Shown here piece after piece: positions 26,901 through 41,510 of a DNA stretch of 64,000 bases. Source of the DNA: Bathymodiolus brooksi (taxonomy: Eukaryota; Mollusca; Bivalvia; Mytilida; Modiolidae). The stretch is taken from positions 42,081,414-42,145,413 of the forward strand of contig OY804585.1 in the NCBI GenBank assembly GCA_963680875.1. Direction: 5' to 3'. The position numbers and the translations under genes are program-made. The stretch's first letter is position 1. Each line of letters starts with the position of its first letter. The notes under the pieces were generated by a model. It was not told where the DNA came from, made no database searches, and worked only from the letters and a program-made list of their open reading frames with translations.

Positions 26901-27878
26901 AGATAATAGATAAACTTGTTGTATTATATAGTATCTGTGATAGCTAGACTAGATAATAGATAAACCTGTTATATTATATAGTATCTGTGATAGATAAACT
27001 AGATAATAGATAAACTTGTTTTATTATATATTATCTGTGATAGATAAACTAGATAATAGATAAACCTCTTGTATTATATAGTATCTGTGATAGATAAACT
27101 GAATAATAGATAAACCTGTTGTATTATATAGTATCTGTGATAGATAAACTGAATAATAGATAAACTTGTTGTATTATTTAGTATCTGTGATAGATAAACT
27201 AGATAATAGATAAACTTGTTGTATTGTATAGTATCCGTGATAGGTAAACTAGATAATAGATAAACCTGTTGTATTATATAGTATCTGTGATAGATAAACT
27301 GAATAATAGATACACTTGTTGTATTATATAGTATCTGTGATAGATACACTAGATAATAGATAAACTTGTTGTATTATATAGTATCTGTGATAGCTAGACT
27401 AGATAATAGATAAACTTGTTATATTATATATTGTTGTATTGTATAGTATCCGTGATAGGTAAACTAGATAATAGATAAACCTGTTGTATTATATAGTATC
27501 TGTGATAGATAAACTGAATAATAGATAAACTGTTGTATTATATAGTATCTGTGATAGCTAGACTAGATAATAGATAAACTTGTTATATTATATAGTATAT
27601 GTGATAGATAAACTAGATAATAGATAAAGTTGTTGTATTGTATAGTATCTGTGATAGATAAACTAGATAATAGATAAACCTGCTGTATTATATAGTATCT
27701 GTGATAGATAAACTAGATAATAGATAAACTTGTTGTATTATATAGTATCTGTGATAGATAAACTAGATAATAGATAAACTTGTTGTACTATATAGTATCT
27801 GTGATAGCTAGACTAGATAATAGATAAACCTGTTATATTATATAGTATCTGTGATAGATAAACTAGATAATAGATAAA

Positions 27879-28178
27879 CTTGTTGTATTATATATTATCT
27901 GTGATAGATAAACTAGATAATAGATAAACCTGTTGTATTATACAGTATCTGTGATAGATAAACTGAATAATAGATAAACCTGTTGTATTATATAGTATCT
28001 GTGATAGATAAACTAGATAATAGATAAACTTGTTGTATTATATATTATCTGTGATAGATAAACTAGATAATAGATAAACCTGTTGTATTATACAGTATCT
28101 GTGATAGATAAACTGAATAATAGATAAACCTGTTGTATTATATAGTATCTGTGATAGATAAACTGAATAATAGATAAA
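27879..28178 (+). repeat. 150-bp (three-monomer) local duplication
   Basis: A tatatatt unit, a unit with the private attatacagtatc, and a cctgttg unit are repeated in the same order, with tacagtatct at 27,941 and 28,091. The two third units differ (ctagat in one and ctgaat in the other). No other tacagtatc was seen in the window, so the copy is likely recent. Confidence 0.82.
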
Positions 28179-28702
28179 CTTGTTGTATTATTTAGTATCT
28201 GTGATAGATAAACTAGATAATAGATAAACTTGTTGTATTATATAGTATCTGTGATAGCTAGACTAGATAATAGATAAACTTGTTATATTATATATTGTTG
28301 TATTGTATAGTATCCGTGATAGGTAAACTAGATAATAGATAAACCTGTTGTATTATATAGTATCTGTGATAGATAAACTGAATAATAAATAAACTTGTTG
28401 TATTATATAGTATCTGTGATAGATAAACTAGATAATAGATAAACTTGTTGTATTATATAGTATCTGTGATAGCTAGACTAGATAATAGATAAACCTGTTA
28501 TATTATATATTATTTGTGATAGATAAACTAGATAATAGATAAACTTGTTGTATTATATATTATCTGTGATAGATAAACTAGATAATAGATAAACTTGTTA
28601 TATTATATATTGTTGTATTGTATAGTATCCGTGATAGGTAAACTAGATAATAGATAAACCTGTTGTATTATATAGTATCTGTGATAGATAAACTGAATAA
28701 TA

Positions 28703-29906
28703 GATACACTTGTTGTATTATATAGTATCTGTGATAGATAAACTAGATAATAGATAAACTTGTTGTATTATATAGTATATGTGATAGCTAGACTAGATAA
28801 TAGATAAACTTGTTATATTATATATTGTTGTATTGTATAGTATCCGTGATAGGTAAACTAGATAATAGATAAACCTGTTGTATTATATAGTATCTGTGAT
28901 AGATAAACTGAATAATAGATAAACTTGTTGTATTATATAGTATCTGTGATAGCTAGACTAGATAATAGATAAACCTGTTATATTATATAGTATCTGTGAT
29001 AGATAAACTAGATAATAGATAAACTTGTTGTATTATATATTATCTGTGATAGATTGTATTATATAGTATCTGTGATAGATAAACTGAATAATAGATAAAC
29101 CTGTTGTATTATATAGTATCTGTGATAGATAAACTGAATAATAGATAAACTTGTTGTATTATATAGTATCTGTGATAGATAAACTAGATAATATATAAAC
29201 TTGTTGTATTATATAGTATCTGTGATAGCTAGACTAGATAATAGATAAACTTGTTATATTATATATTGTTGTATTGTATAGTATCCGTGATAGGTAAACT
29301 AGATAATAGATAAACCTGTTGTATTATATAGTATCTGTGATAGATAAACTGAATAATAGATAAACTTGTTGTATTATATAGTATCTGTGATAGATAAACT
29401 AGATAATAGATAAACTTGTTGTATTATATAGTATCTGTGATAGCTAGACTAGATAATAGATAAACCTGTTATATTATATAGTATCTGTGATAGATAAACT
29501 AGATAATAGATAAACTTGTTGTATTATATATTATCTGTGATAGATAAACTAGATAATAGATAAACTTGTTATATTATATATTGTTGTATTGTATAGTATC
29601 CGTGATAGGTAAACTAGATAATAGATAAACCTGTTGTATTATATAGTATCTGTGATAGATAAACTGAATAATAGATAAACTTGTTGTATTATATAGTATC
29701 TGTGATAGATAAACTAGATAATAGATAAACTTGTTGTATTATATAGTATCTGTGATAGATAAACTAGATAATAGATAAACTTGTTGAATTATATAGTATC
29801 TGTGATAGATAAACTTGTTATATTATATATTGTTGTATTGTATAGTATCTGTGATAGATAAACTAGATAATAGATAAATTTGTTGTATTATATAGTATCT
29901 GTGATA
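28703..29906 (+). repeat. ~1.2-kb tandem higher-order repeat, copy 1 (with 24-bp deletion)
   Basis: The segment runs from the gatacacttg junction at 28,703 to the next at 29,907, a distance of 1,204 bp. Downstream of 29,055 the offset to copy 2 is 1,228 bp (ctagataatatataaac at 29,186 onward matches 30,414 onward; ttgttgaatt at 29,781 matches 31,009). The 24-bp difference is a deletion at 29,054/29,055, where gatagat is joined directly to tgtattatat. Confidence 0.86.
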
Positions 29907-31134
29907 GATACACTTGTTGTATTATATAGTATCTGTGATAGATAAACTAGATAATAGATAAACTTGTTGTATTATATAGTATCTGTGATAGCTAGACTAG
30001 ATAATAGATAAACTTGTTATATTATATATTGTTGTATTGTATAGTATCCGTGATAGGTAAACTAGATAATAGATAAACCTGTTGTATTATATAGTATCTG
30101 TGATAGATAAACTGAATAATAGATAAACTTGTTGTATTATATAGTATCTGTGATAGCTAGACTAGATAATAGATAAACCTGTTATATTATATAGTATCTG
30201 TGATAGATAAACTAGATAATAGATAAACTTGTTGTATTATATATTATCTGTGATAGATAAACTAGATAATAGATAAACCTGTTGTATTATATAGTATCTG
30301 TGATAGATAAACTGAATAATAGATAAACCTGTTGTATTATATAGTATCTGTGATAGATAAACTGAATAATAGATAAACTTGTTGTATTATATAGTATCTG
30401 TGATAGATAAACTAGATAATATATAAACTTGTTGTATTATATAGTATCTGTGATAGCTAGACTAGATAATAGATAAACTTGTTATATTATATATTGTTGT
30501 ATTGTATAGTATCCGTGATAGGTAAACTAGATAATAGATAAACCTGTTGTATTATATAGTATCTGTGATAGATAAACTGAATAATAGATAAACTTGTTGT
30601 ATTATATAGTATCTGTGATAGATAAACTAGATAATAGATAAACTTGTTGTATTATATAGTATCTGTGATAGCTAGACTAGATAATAGATAAACCTGTTAT
30701 ATTATATAGTATCTGTGATAGATAAACTAGATAATAGATAAACTTGTTGTATTATATATTATCTGTGATAGATAAACTAGATAATAGATAAACTTGTTAT
30801 ATTATATATTGTTGTATTGTATAGTATCCGTGATAGGTAAACTAGATAATAGATAAACCTGTTGTATTATATAGTATCTGTGATAGATAAACTGAATAAT
30901 AGATAAACTTGTTGTATTATATAGTATCTGTGATAGATAAACTAGATAATAGATAAACTTGTTGTATTATATAGTATCTGTGATAGATAAACTAGATAAT
31001 AGATAAACTTGTTGAATTATATAGTATCTGTGATAGATAAACTTGTTATATTATATATTGTTGTATTGTATAGTATCTGTGATAGATAAACTAGATAATA
31101 GATAAATTTGTTGTATTATATAGTATCTGTGATA
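29907..31134 (+). repeat. ~1.2-kb tandem higher-order repeat, copy 2
   Basis: This is the intact 1,228-bp partner of the preceding copy. Its first bases fuse the end of a 34-mer (gatagata) to the cacttg normally found after aatagata, which marks the recombination point as lying within the shared atagata. It ends at the corresponding 34-mer near 31,131. Confidence 0.85.
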
Positions 31135-33189
31135 GATAAACTTGTTGTATTATATAGTATCTGTGATAGATAAACTAGATAATAGATAAACTTGTTGTAT
31201 TGTATAGCATCTGTGATAGATAAACTAGATAATAGATAAACTTGTTGTATTATATAGTATCTGTGATAGATAAACTAGATAATAGATAAACTTATTATAT
31301 TATATAGTATATGTGATAGATAAACTAGATAATAGATAAAGTTGTTGTATTGTATAGTATCTGTGATAGATAAACTAGATAATAGATAAACCTGCTGTAT
31401 TATATAGTATCTGTGATAGATAAACTAGATAATAGATAAACTTGTTGCATTATATAGTATCTGTGATAGATAAACTAGTTAATAGATAATCTTGTTGTAT
31501 TATATAGTATCTGTGATAGATAAACTAGATAATAGACAAACTTGTTGTATTATTTAGTATCTGTGATAGATAAACTAGATAATAGATAAACTTGTTGTAT
31601 TATATAGTATCTGTGATAGATAAACTAGATAATAGATAAACTTGTTGTACTATATAGTATTTGTGATAGATAAACTAGATAATAGATAAACTTGTTGTAT
31701 TATATAGTATCTGTGATAGCTAGACTAGATAATAGATAAACCTGTTATATTATATAGTATCTGTGATAGATAAACTAGATAATAGATAAACTTGTTGTAT
31801 CATATATTATCTGTGATAGATAAACTAGATAATAGATAAACTTGTTATATTATATATTGTTGTATTGTATAGTATCCGTGATAGGTAAACTAGATAATAG
31901 ATAAACCTGTTGTATTATATAGTATCTGTGATAGATAAACTGAATAATAGATAAACTTGTTGTATTATATAGTATCTGTGATAGATAAACTAGATAATAG
32001 ATAAACTTGTTGTATTATATAGTATCTGTGATAGCTAGACTAGATAATAGATAAACCTGTTATATTATATAGTATCTGTGATAGATAAACTAGATAATAA
32101 ATAAACTTGTTGTATTATATATTATCTGTGATAGATAAACTAGATAATAGATAAACTTGTTATATTATATATTGTTGTATTGTATAGTATCCGTGATAGG
32201 TAAACTAGATAATAGATAAACCTGTTGTATTATATAGTATCTGTGATAGATAAACTGAATAATAGATAAACTTGTTGTATTATATAGTATCTGTGATAGA
32301 TAAACTAGATAATAGATAAACTTGTTGTATTATATAGTATATGTGAGAGATAAACTAGATAATAGATAAACTTGTTGTATTATATGGTATCTGTGATAGA
32401 TAAACTAGATAATAGATAAACTTGTTGAATTATATAGTATCTGTGATAGATAAACTTCTTATATTATATATTGTTGTATTGTATAGTATTTGTGATAGAT
32501 AAACTAGATAATAGATAAACCTGTTGTATTATATAGTATCTGTGATAGATAAACTGAATAATAGATAAACTTGTTGTATTATATAGTATCTGTGATAGAT
32601 AAACTAGATAATAGATAAACTTGTTGTATTATATAGTATCTGTGATAGCTAGACTAGATAATAGATAAACTTGTTATATTATATATTGTTGTATTGTATA
32701 GTATCCGTGATAGGTAAACTAGATAATAGATAAACCTGTTGTATTATATAGTATCTGTGATAGATAAACTGAATAATAGATAAACTTGTTGTATTTTATA
32801 GTATCTGTGATAGCTAGACTAGATAATAGATAAACCTGTTATATTGTATAGCATCTGTGATAGATAAACTAGATAATAGATAAACTTGTTGTATTATATA
32901 GTATCTGTGATAGATAAACTAGATAATAGATAAACTTGTTATATTATATAGTATATGTGATAGATAAACTAGATAATAGATAAAGTTGTTGTATTGTATA
33001 GTATCTGTGATAGATAAACTAGATAATAGATAAACCTGCTGTATTATATAGTATCTGTGATAGATAAACTAGATAATAGATAAACTTGTTGTATTATATA
33101 GTATCTGTGATAGATAAACTAGATAATAGATAAACTTGTTGTACTATATAGTATCTCTGATAGATAAACTAGATAATAGATAATCTTGT
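31135..33189 (+). repeat. Mixed segment with ~1.65-kb-offset copies
   Basis: The first tagcatctg units of the window appear here (31,207 and 32,851, offset 1,644 bp). The same offset links cctgctg at 31,391 and 33,035. The offset becomes 1,694 bp by the taatcttg units (31,487 and 33,181) because the second copy has one extra 50-mer with ttgtactatatagtatctctg near 33,130. A cassette (landmark 32,385, with the private aaacttcttat after it) and private units with taaactagtt and cttattat also occur. Confidence 0.78.
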
Positions 33190-36100
33190 TGTATTATATA
33201 GTATCTGTGATAGATAAACTAGATAATAGACAAACTTGTTGTATTATTTAGTATCTGTGATAGATAAACTAGATAATAGATAAACTTGTTGTATTATATA
33301 GTATCTGTGATAGATAAACTAGATAATAGATAAACTTGTTGTATTATATAGTATCTGTGATAGCTAGACTAGATAATAGATAAACCTGTTATATTATATA
33401 GTATCTGTGATAGATAAACTAGATAATAGATAAACTTGTTGTATTATATATTATCTGTGATAGATAAACTAGATAATAGATAAACCTGTTGTATTATATA
33501 GTATCTGTGATAGATAAACTGAATAATAGATAAACCTGTTGTATTATATAGTATCTGTGATAGATAAACTGAATAATAGATAAACTTGTTGTATTATTTA
33601 GTATCTGTGATAGATAAACTAGATAATAGATAAACTTGTTGTATTATATAATATCTGTGATAGCTAGACTAGATAATAGATAAACTTGTTATATTATATA
33701 TTGTTGTATTGTATAGTATCCGTGATAGGTAAACTAGATAATAGATAAACCTGTTGTATTATATAGTATCTGTGATAGATAAACTGAATAATAGATAAAC
33801 TTGTTGTATTATATAGTATCTATGATAGATAAACTAGATAATAGATAAACGTGTTGTATTATATAGTATCTGTGATAGCTAGACTAGATAATAGATAAAC
33901 CTGTTATATTATATAGTATTTGTGATAGATAAACTAGATAATAGATAAACTTGTTGTATTATATATTATCTGTGATAGATAAACTAGATAATAGATAAAC
34001 TTGTTATATTATATATTGTTGTATTGTATAGTATCCGTGATAGGTAAACTAGATAATAGATAAACCTGTTGTATTATATAGTATCTGTGATAGATAAACT
34101 GAATAATAGATACACTTGTTGTATTATATAGTATCTGTGATAGATAAACTAGATAATAGATAAACTTGTTGTATTATATAGTATCTGTGATAGCTAGACT
34201 AGATAATAGATAAACTTGTTATATTATATAGTATCTGTGATAGATAAACTAGATAATAGATAAACTTGTTGTATTGTATAGTATCTGTGATAGCTAGAGT
34301 AGATAATAGATAAACTTGTTATATTATATAGTATCTGTGATAGATAAACTAGATAATAGATAAACTTGTTGTATTATATATTATATGAGATAGATAAACT
34401 AGATAATAGATAAACCTGTTGTATTATATAGTATCTGTGATAGATAAACTGAATAATAGATAAACCTGTTGTATTATATAGTATCTGTGATAGATAAACT
34501 GAATAATAGATAAACTTGTTGTATTATATAGTATCTGTGATAGATAAACTAGATAATAGATAAACTTGTTGTATTATATAGTATCTGTGATAGCTAGACT
34601 AGATAATAGATAAACTTGTTATATTATATATTGTTGTATTGTATAGTATCCGTGATAGGTAAACTAGATAATAGATAAACCTGTTGTATTATATAGTATC
34701 TGTGATAGATAAACTGAATAATAGATAAACTTGTTGTATTATATAGTATCTGTGATAGATAAACTAGATAATAGATAAACTTGTTGTATTATATAGTATA
34801 TGTGATAGCTAGACTAGATAATAGATAAACCTGTTATATTATATAGTATCTGTGATAGATAAACTAGATAATAGATAAACTTGTTGTATTATATATTATC
34901 TGTGATAGATAAACTAGATAATAGATAAACTTGTTATATTATATATTGTTGTATTGTATAGTATCCGTGATAGGTAAACTAGATAATAGATAAACCTGTT
35001 GTATTATATAGTATCTGTGATAGATAAACTGAATAATAGATAAACTTGTTGTATTATATAGTATCTGTGATAGATAAACTAGATAATAGATAAACTTGTT
35101 GTATTATATAGTATCTGTGATAGATAAACTAGATAATAGATAAACTTGTTGAATTATATAGTATCTGTGATAGATAAACTTGTTATATTATATATTGTTG
35201 TATTGTATAGTATCTGTGATAGATAAACTAGATAATAGATAAATTTGTTGTATTATATAGTATCTGTGATAGATAAACTTGTTGTATTATATAGTATCTG
35301 TGATAGATAAACTAGATAATAGAAAAACTTGTTGTATTGTATAGCATCTGTGATAGATAAACTAGATAATAGATAAACTTGTTGTATTATATAGTATCTG
35401 TGATAGATAAACTAGATAAGAGATAAACTTGTTATATTATATAGTATATGTGATAGATAAACTAGATAATAGATAAAGTTGTTGTATTGTATAGTATCTG
35501 TGATAGATAAACTAGATAATAGATAAACCTGCTGTATTATATAGTATCTGTGATAGATAAACTAGATAATAGATAAACTTGTTGTACTATATAGTATCTG
35601 TGATAGATAAACTAGATAATAGATAATCTTGTTGTATTATATAGTATCTGTGATAGATAAACTAGATAATAGACAAACTTGTTGTATTATTTAGTATCTG
35701 TGATAGATAAACTAGATAATAGATAAACTTGTTGTATTATATAGTATCTGTGATAGATAAACTAGATAATAGATAAACTTGTTGTACTATATAGTATTTG
35801 TGATAGATAAACTAGATAATAGATAAACTTGTTGTATTATATAGTATCTGTGATAGCTAGACTAGATAATAGATAAACCTGTTATATTATATAGTATCTG
35901 TGATAGATAAACTAGATAATAGATAAACTTGTTGTATCATATATTATCTGTGATAGATAAACTAGATAATAGATAAACTTGTTATATTATATATTGTTGT
36001 ATTGTATAGTATCCGTGATAGGTAAACTAGATAATAGATAAACCTGTTGTATTATATAGTATCTGTGATAGATAAACTGAATAATAGATAAACTTGTTGT

Positions 36101-36945
36101 ATTATATAGTATCTGTGATAGATAAACTAGATAATAGATAAACTTGCTGTATTATATAGTATCTGTGATAGCTAGACTAGATAATAGATAAACCTGTTAT
36201 ATTATATAGTATCTGTGATAGATAAACTAGATAATAGATAAACTTGTTGTATTATATATTATCTGTGATAGATAAACTAGATAATAGATAAACTTGTTAT
36301 ATTATATATTGTTGTATTGTATAGTATCCGTGATAGGTAAACTAGATAATAGATAAACCTGTTGTATTATATAGTATCTGTGATAGATAAACTGAATAAT
36401 AGATAAACTTGTTGTATTATATAGTATCTGTGATAGATAAACTAGATAATAGATAAACTTGTTGTATTATATAGTAAATGTGAGAGATAAACTAGATAAT
36501 AGATAAACTTGTTGTATTATATGGTATCTGTGATAGATAAACTAGATAATAGATAAACTTGTTGAATTATATAGTATCTGTGATAGATAAACTTGTTATA
36601 TTATATATTGTTGTATTGTATAGTATCTGTGATAGATAAACTAGATAATAGATAAATTTGTTGTATTATATAGTATCTGTGATAGATAAACTTGTTGTAT
36701 TATATAGTATCTGTGATAGATAAACTAGATAATAGATAAACTTGTTGTATTGTATAGCATCTGTGATAGATAAACTAGATAATAGATAAACTTGTTGTAT
36801 TATATAGTATCTGTGATAGATAAACTAGATAATAGATAAACTTGTTATATTATATAGTATATGTGATAGATAAACTAGATAATAGATAAAGTTGTTGTAT
36901 TGTATAGTATCTGTGATAGATAAACTAGATAATAGATAAACCTGC
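33190..36945 (+). repeat. 3,756-bp higher-order repeat, copy 1
   Basis: The unit is linked to 36,946-40,701 by gacaaac (near 33,228 and 36,984), gctagagtag (34,293 and 38,049), ttatatgagatag (34,381 and 38,137), agaaaaactt (35,321 and 39,077), aaacgtgttg (near 33,848 and 37,604, with a rare CpG) and the landmark (36,522 and 40,278). The breakpoint can slide within one monomer because both flanks are similar. Confidence 0.88.
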
Positions 36946-39900
36946 TGTATTATATAGTATCTGTGATAGATAAACTAGATAATAGACAAACTTGTTGTAT
37001 TATTTAGTATCTGTGATAGATAAACTAGATAATAGATAAACTTGTTGTATTATATAGTATCTGTGATAGATAAACTAGATAATAGATAAACTTGTTGTAT
37101 TATATAGTATCTGTGATAGCTAGACTAGATAATAGATAAACCTGTTATATTATATAGTATCTGTGATAGATAAACTAGATAATAGATAAACTTGTTGTAT
37201 TATATATTATCTGTGATAGATAAACTAGATAATAGATAAACCTGTTGTATTATATAGTATCTGTGATAGATAAACTGAATAATAGATAAACCTGTTGTAT
37301 TATATAGTATCTGTGATAGATAAACTGAATAATAGATAAACTTGTTGTATTATTTAGTATCTGTGATAGATAAACTAGATAATAGATAAACTTGTTGTAT
37401 TATATAATATCTGTGATAGCTAGACTAGATAATAGATAAACTTGTTATATTATATATTGTTGTATTGTATAGTATCCGTGATAGGTAAACTAGATAATAG
37501 ATAAACCTGTTGTATTATATAGTATCTGTGATAGATAAACTGAATAATAGATAAACTTGTTGTATTATATAGTATCTATGATAGATAAACTAGATAATAG
37601 ATAAACGTGTTGTATTATATAGTATCTGTGATAGCTAGACTAGATAATAGATAAACCTGTTATATTATATAGTATTTGTGATAGATAAACTAGATAATAG
37701 ATAAACTTGTTGTATTATATATTATCTGTGATAGATAAACTAGATAATAGATAAACTTGTTATATTATATATTGTTGTATTGTATAGTATCCGTGATAGG
37801 TAAACTAGATAATAGATAAACCTGTTGTATTATATAGTATCTGTGATAGATAAACTGAATAATAGATACACTTGTTGTATTATATAGTATCTGTGATAGA
37901 TAAACTAGATAATAGATAAACTTGTTGTATTATATAGTATCTGTGATAGCTAGACTAGATAATAGATAAACTTGTTATATTATATAGTATCTGTGATAGA
38001 TAAACTAGATAATAGATAAACTTGTTGTATTGTATAGTATCTGTGATAGCTAGAGTAGATAATAGATAAACTTGTTATATTATATAGTATCTGTGATAGA
38101 TAAACTAGATAATAGATAAACTTGTTGTATTATATATTATATGAGATAGATAAACTAGATAATAGATAAACCTGTTGTATTATATAGTATCTGTGATAGA
38201 TAAACTGAATAATAGATAAACCTGTTGTATTATATAGTATCTGTGATAGATAAACTGAATAATAGATAAACTTGTTGTATTATATAGTATCTGTGATAGA
38301 TAAACTAGATAATAGATAAACTTGTTGTATTATATAGTATCTGTGATAGCTAGACTAGATAATAGATAAACTTGTTATATTATATATTGTTGTATTGTAT
38401 AGTATCCGTGATAGGTAAACTAGATAATAGATAAACCTGTTGTATTATATAGTATCTGTGATAGATAAACTGAATAATAGATAAACTTGTTGTATTATAT
38501 AGTATCTGTGATAGATAAACTAGATAATAGATAAACTTGTTGTATTATATAGTATATGTGATAGCTAGACTAGATAATAGATAAACCTGTTATATTATAT
38601 AGTATCTGTGATAGATAAACTAGATAATAGATAAACTTGTTGTATTATATATTATCTGTGATAGATAAACTAGATAATAGATAAACTTGTTATATTATAT
38701 ATTGTTGTATTGTATAGTATCCGTGATAGGTAAACTAGATAATAGATAAACCTGTTGTATTATATAGTATCTGTGATAGATAAACTGAATAATAGATAAA
38801 CTTGTTGTATTATATAGTATCTGTGATAGATAAACTAGATAATAGATAAACTTGTTGTATTATATAGTATCTGTGATAGATAAACTAGATAATAGATAAA
38901 CTTGTTGAATTATATAGTATCTGTGATAGATAAACTTGTTATATTATATATTGTTGTATTGTATAGTATCTGTGATAGATAAACTAGATAATAGATAAAT
39001 TTGTTGTATTATATAGTATCTGTGATAGATAAACTTGTTGTATTATATAGTATCTGTGATAGATAAACTAGATAATAGAAAAACTTGTTGTATTGTATAG
39101 CATCTGTGATAGATAAACTAGATAATAGATAAACTTGTTGTATTATATAGTATCTGTGATAGATAAACTAGATAAGAGATAAACTTGTTATATTATATAG
39201 TATATGTGATAGATAAACTAGATAATAGATAAAGTTGTTGTATTGTATAGTATCTGTGATAGATAAACTAGATAATAGATAAACCTGCTGTATTATATAG
39301 TATCTGTGATAGATAAACTAGATAATAGATAAACTTGTTGTACTATATAGTATCTGTGATAGATAAACTAGATAATAGATAATCTTGTTGTATTATATAG
39401 TATCTGTGATAGATAAACTAGATAATAGACAAACTTGTTGTATTATTTAGTATCTGTGATAGATAAACTAGATAATAGATAAACTTGTTGTATTATATAG
39501 TATCTGTGATAGATAAACTAGATAATAGATAAACTTGTTGTACTATATAGTATTTGTGATAGATAAACTAGATAATAGATAAACTTGTTGTATTATATAG
39601 TATCTGTGATAGCTAGACTAGATAATAGATAAACCTGTTATATTATATAGTATCTGTGATAGATAAACTAGATAATAGATAAACTTGTTGTATCATATAT
39701 TATCTGTGATAGATAAACTAGATAATAGATAAACTTGTTATATTATATATTGTTGTATTGTATAGTATCCGTGATAGGTAAACTAGATAATAGATAAACC
39801 TGTTGTATTATATAGTATCTGTGATAGATAAACTGAATAATAGATAAACTTGTTGTATTATATAGTATCTGTGATAGATAAACTAGATAATAGATAAACT

Positions 39901-40701
39901 TGCTGTATTATATAGTATCTGTGATAGCTAGACTAGATAATAGATAAACCTGTTATATTATATAGTATCTGTGATAGATAAACTAGATAATAGATAAACT
40001 TGTTGTATTATATATTATCTGTGATAGATAAACTAGATAATAGATAAACTTGTTATATTATATATTGTTGTATTGTATAGTATCCGTGATAGGTAAACTA
40101 GATAATAGATAAACCTGTTGTATTATATAGTATCTGTGATAGATAAACTGAATAATAGATAAACTTGTTGTATTATATAGTATCTGTGATAGATAAACTA
40201 GATAATAGATAAACTTGTTGTATTATATAGTAAATGTGAGAGATAAACTAGATAATAGATAAACTTGTTGTATTATATGGTATCTGTGATAGATAAACTA
40301 GATAATAGATAAACTTGTTGAATTATATAGTATCTGTGATAGATAAACTTGTTATATTATATATTGTTGTATTGTATAGTATCTGTGATAGATAAACTAG
40401 ATAATAGATAAATTTGTTGTATTATATAGTATCTGTGATAGATAAACTTGTTGTATTATATAGTATCTGTGATAGATAAACTAGATAATAGATAAACTTG
40501 TTGTATTGTATAGCATCTGTGATAGATAAACTAGATAATAGATAAACTTGTTGTATTATATAGTATCTGTGATAGATAAACTAGATAATAGATAAACTTG
40601 TTATATTATATAGTATATGTGATAGATAAACTAGATAATAGATAAAGTTGTTGTATTGTATAGTATCTGTGATAGATAAACTAGATAATAGATAAACCTG
40701 C
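36946..40701 (+). repeat. 3,756-bp higher-order repeat, copy 2
   Basis: This is the direct tandem partner of 33,190-36,945, with the same private variants in the same order. Its right two thirds (from 38,371) are themselves the left copy of a further duplication at 3,591 bp, so copies of the tagcatctg and gtaaatgtgagag units appear four times between 36 and 47 kb. Confidence 0.88.
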
Positions 40702-41510
40702 TGTATTATATAGTATCTGTGATAGATAAACTAGATAATAGATAAATTTGTTGTATTATATAGTATCTGTGATAGATAAACTAGATAATAGATAAACTTG
40801 TTGTAATCTATAGTATCTGTGATAGATAAACTAGATAATAGATAATCTTGTTGTATTATATAGTATCTGTGATAGATAAACTAGATAATAGACAAACTTG
40901 TTGTATTATTTAGTATCTGTGATAGATAAACTAGATAATAGATAAACTTGTTGTATTATATAGTATCTGTGATAGATAAACTAGATAATAGATAAACTTG
41001 TTGTACTATATAGTATTTGTGATAGATAAACTAGATAATAGATAAACTTGTTGTATTATATAGTATCTGTGATAGCTAGACTAGATAATAGATAAACCTG
41101 TTATATTATATAGTATCTGTGATAGATAAACTAGATAATAGATAAACCTGTTGTATTATATATTATCTGTGATAGATAAACTAGATAATAGATAAACTTG
41201 TTATATTATATATTGTTGTATTGTATAGTATCCGTGATAGGTAAACTAGATAATAGATAAACCTGTTGTATTATATAGTATCTGTGATAGATAAACTGAA
41301 TAATAGATAAACTTGTTGTATTATATAGTATCTGTGATAGATAAACTAGATAATAGATAAACTTGTTGTATTATATAGTATATGTGAGAGATAAACTAGA
41401 TAATAGATAAACTTGTTGTATTATATGGTATCTGTGATAGATAAACTAGATAATAGATAAACTTGTTGAATTATATAGTATCTGTGATAGATAAACTTGT
41501 TCTATTATAT
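40702..41510 (+). repeat. End of the 3,591-bp-offset segment, copy 1
   Basis: The segment continues the string that begins at 38,371 and repeats at 41,962-45,101. Marks are ttgtaatctatag (40,801 and 44,392), taatcttg (near 40,843 and 44,434) and the second cassette landmark (41,426 and 45,017). The cassette here is cut short at about 41,510, after cttgttctattat. Confidence 0.83.

Larger units (their letters stand above)
24251..28702 (+). repeat. Mixed segment with short local duplications
   Basis: The segment opens with 65/50-mer strings and a cassette (landmark 24,736), followed by the last tctgtcatag unit of the window (near 24,927). Later it holds a 200-bp duplication (about 26,517-26,900), a 150-bp duplication (27,879-28,178) and the first tattatttag and taatcttg variants, which go on to characterise the middle of the window. 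The unit near 27,064 with aacctcttg and the short aactgttg near 27,529 are private. Confidence 0.8.

Noticed and set aside
27074..27349. Open reading frame of 91 codons on the minus strand, ending in TAA, with a GTG start
   Set aside because: It is satellite read on the reverse strand. The peptide repeats with a 50-residue period because three 50-bp units make 150 bp. It stays open only because several ctgaat units (which remove the reverse-strand TAG) and a tattgtatag unit (which removes the TAA) happen to lie together, and the GTG comes from a private gatacact variant. No upstream signal, domain or codon bias supports a gene.
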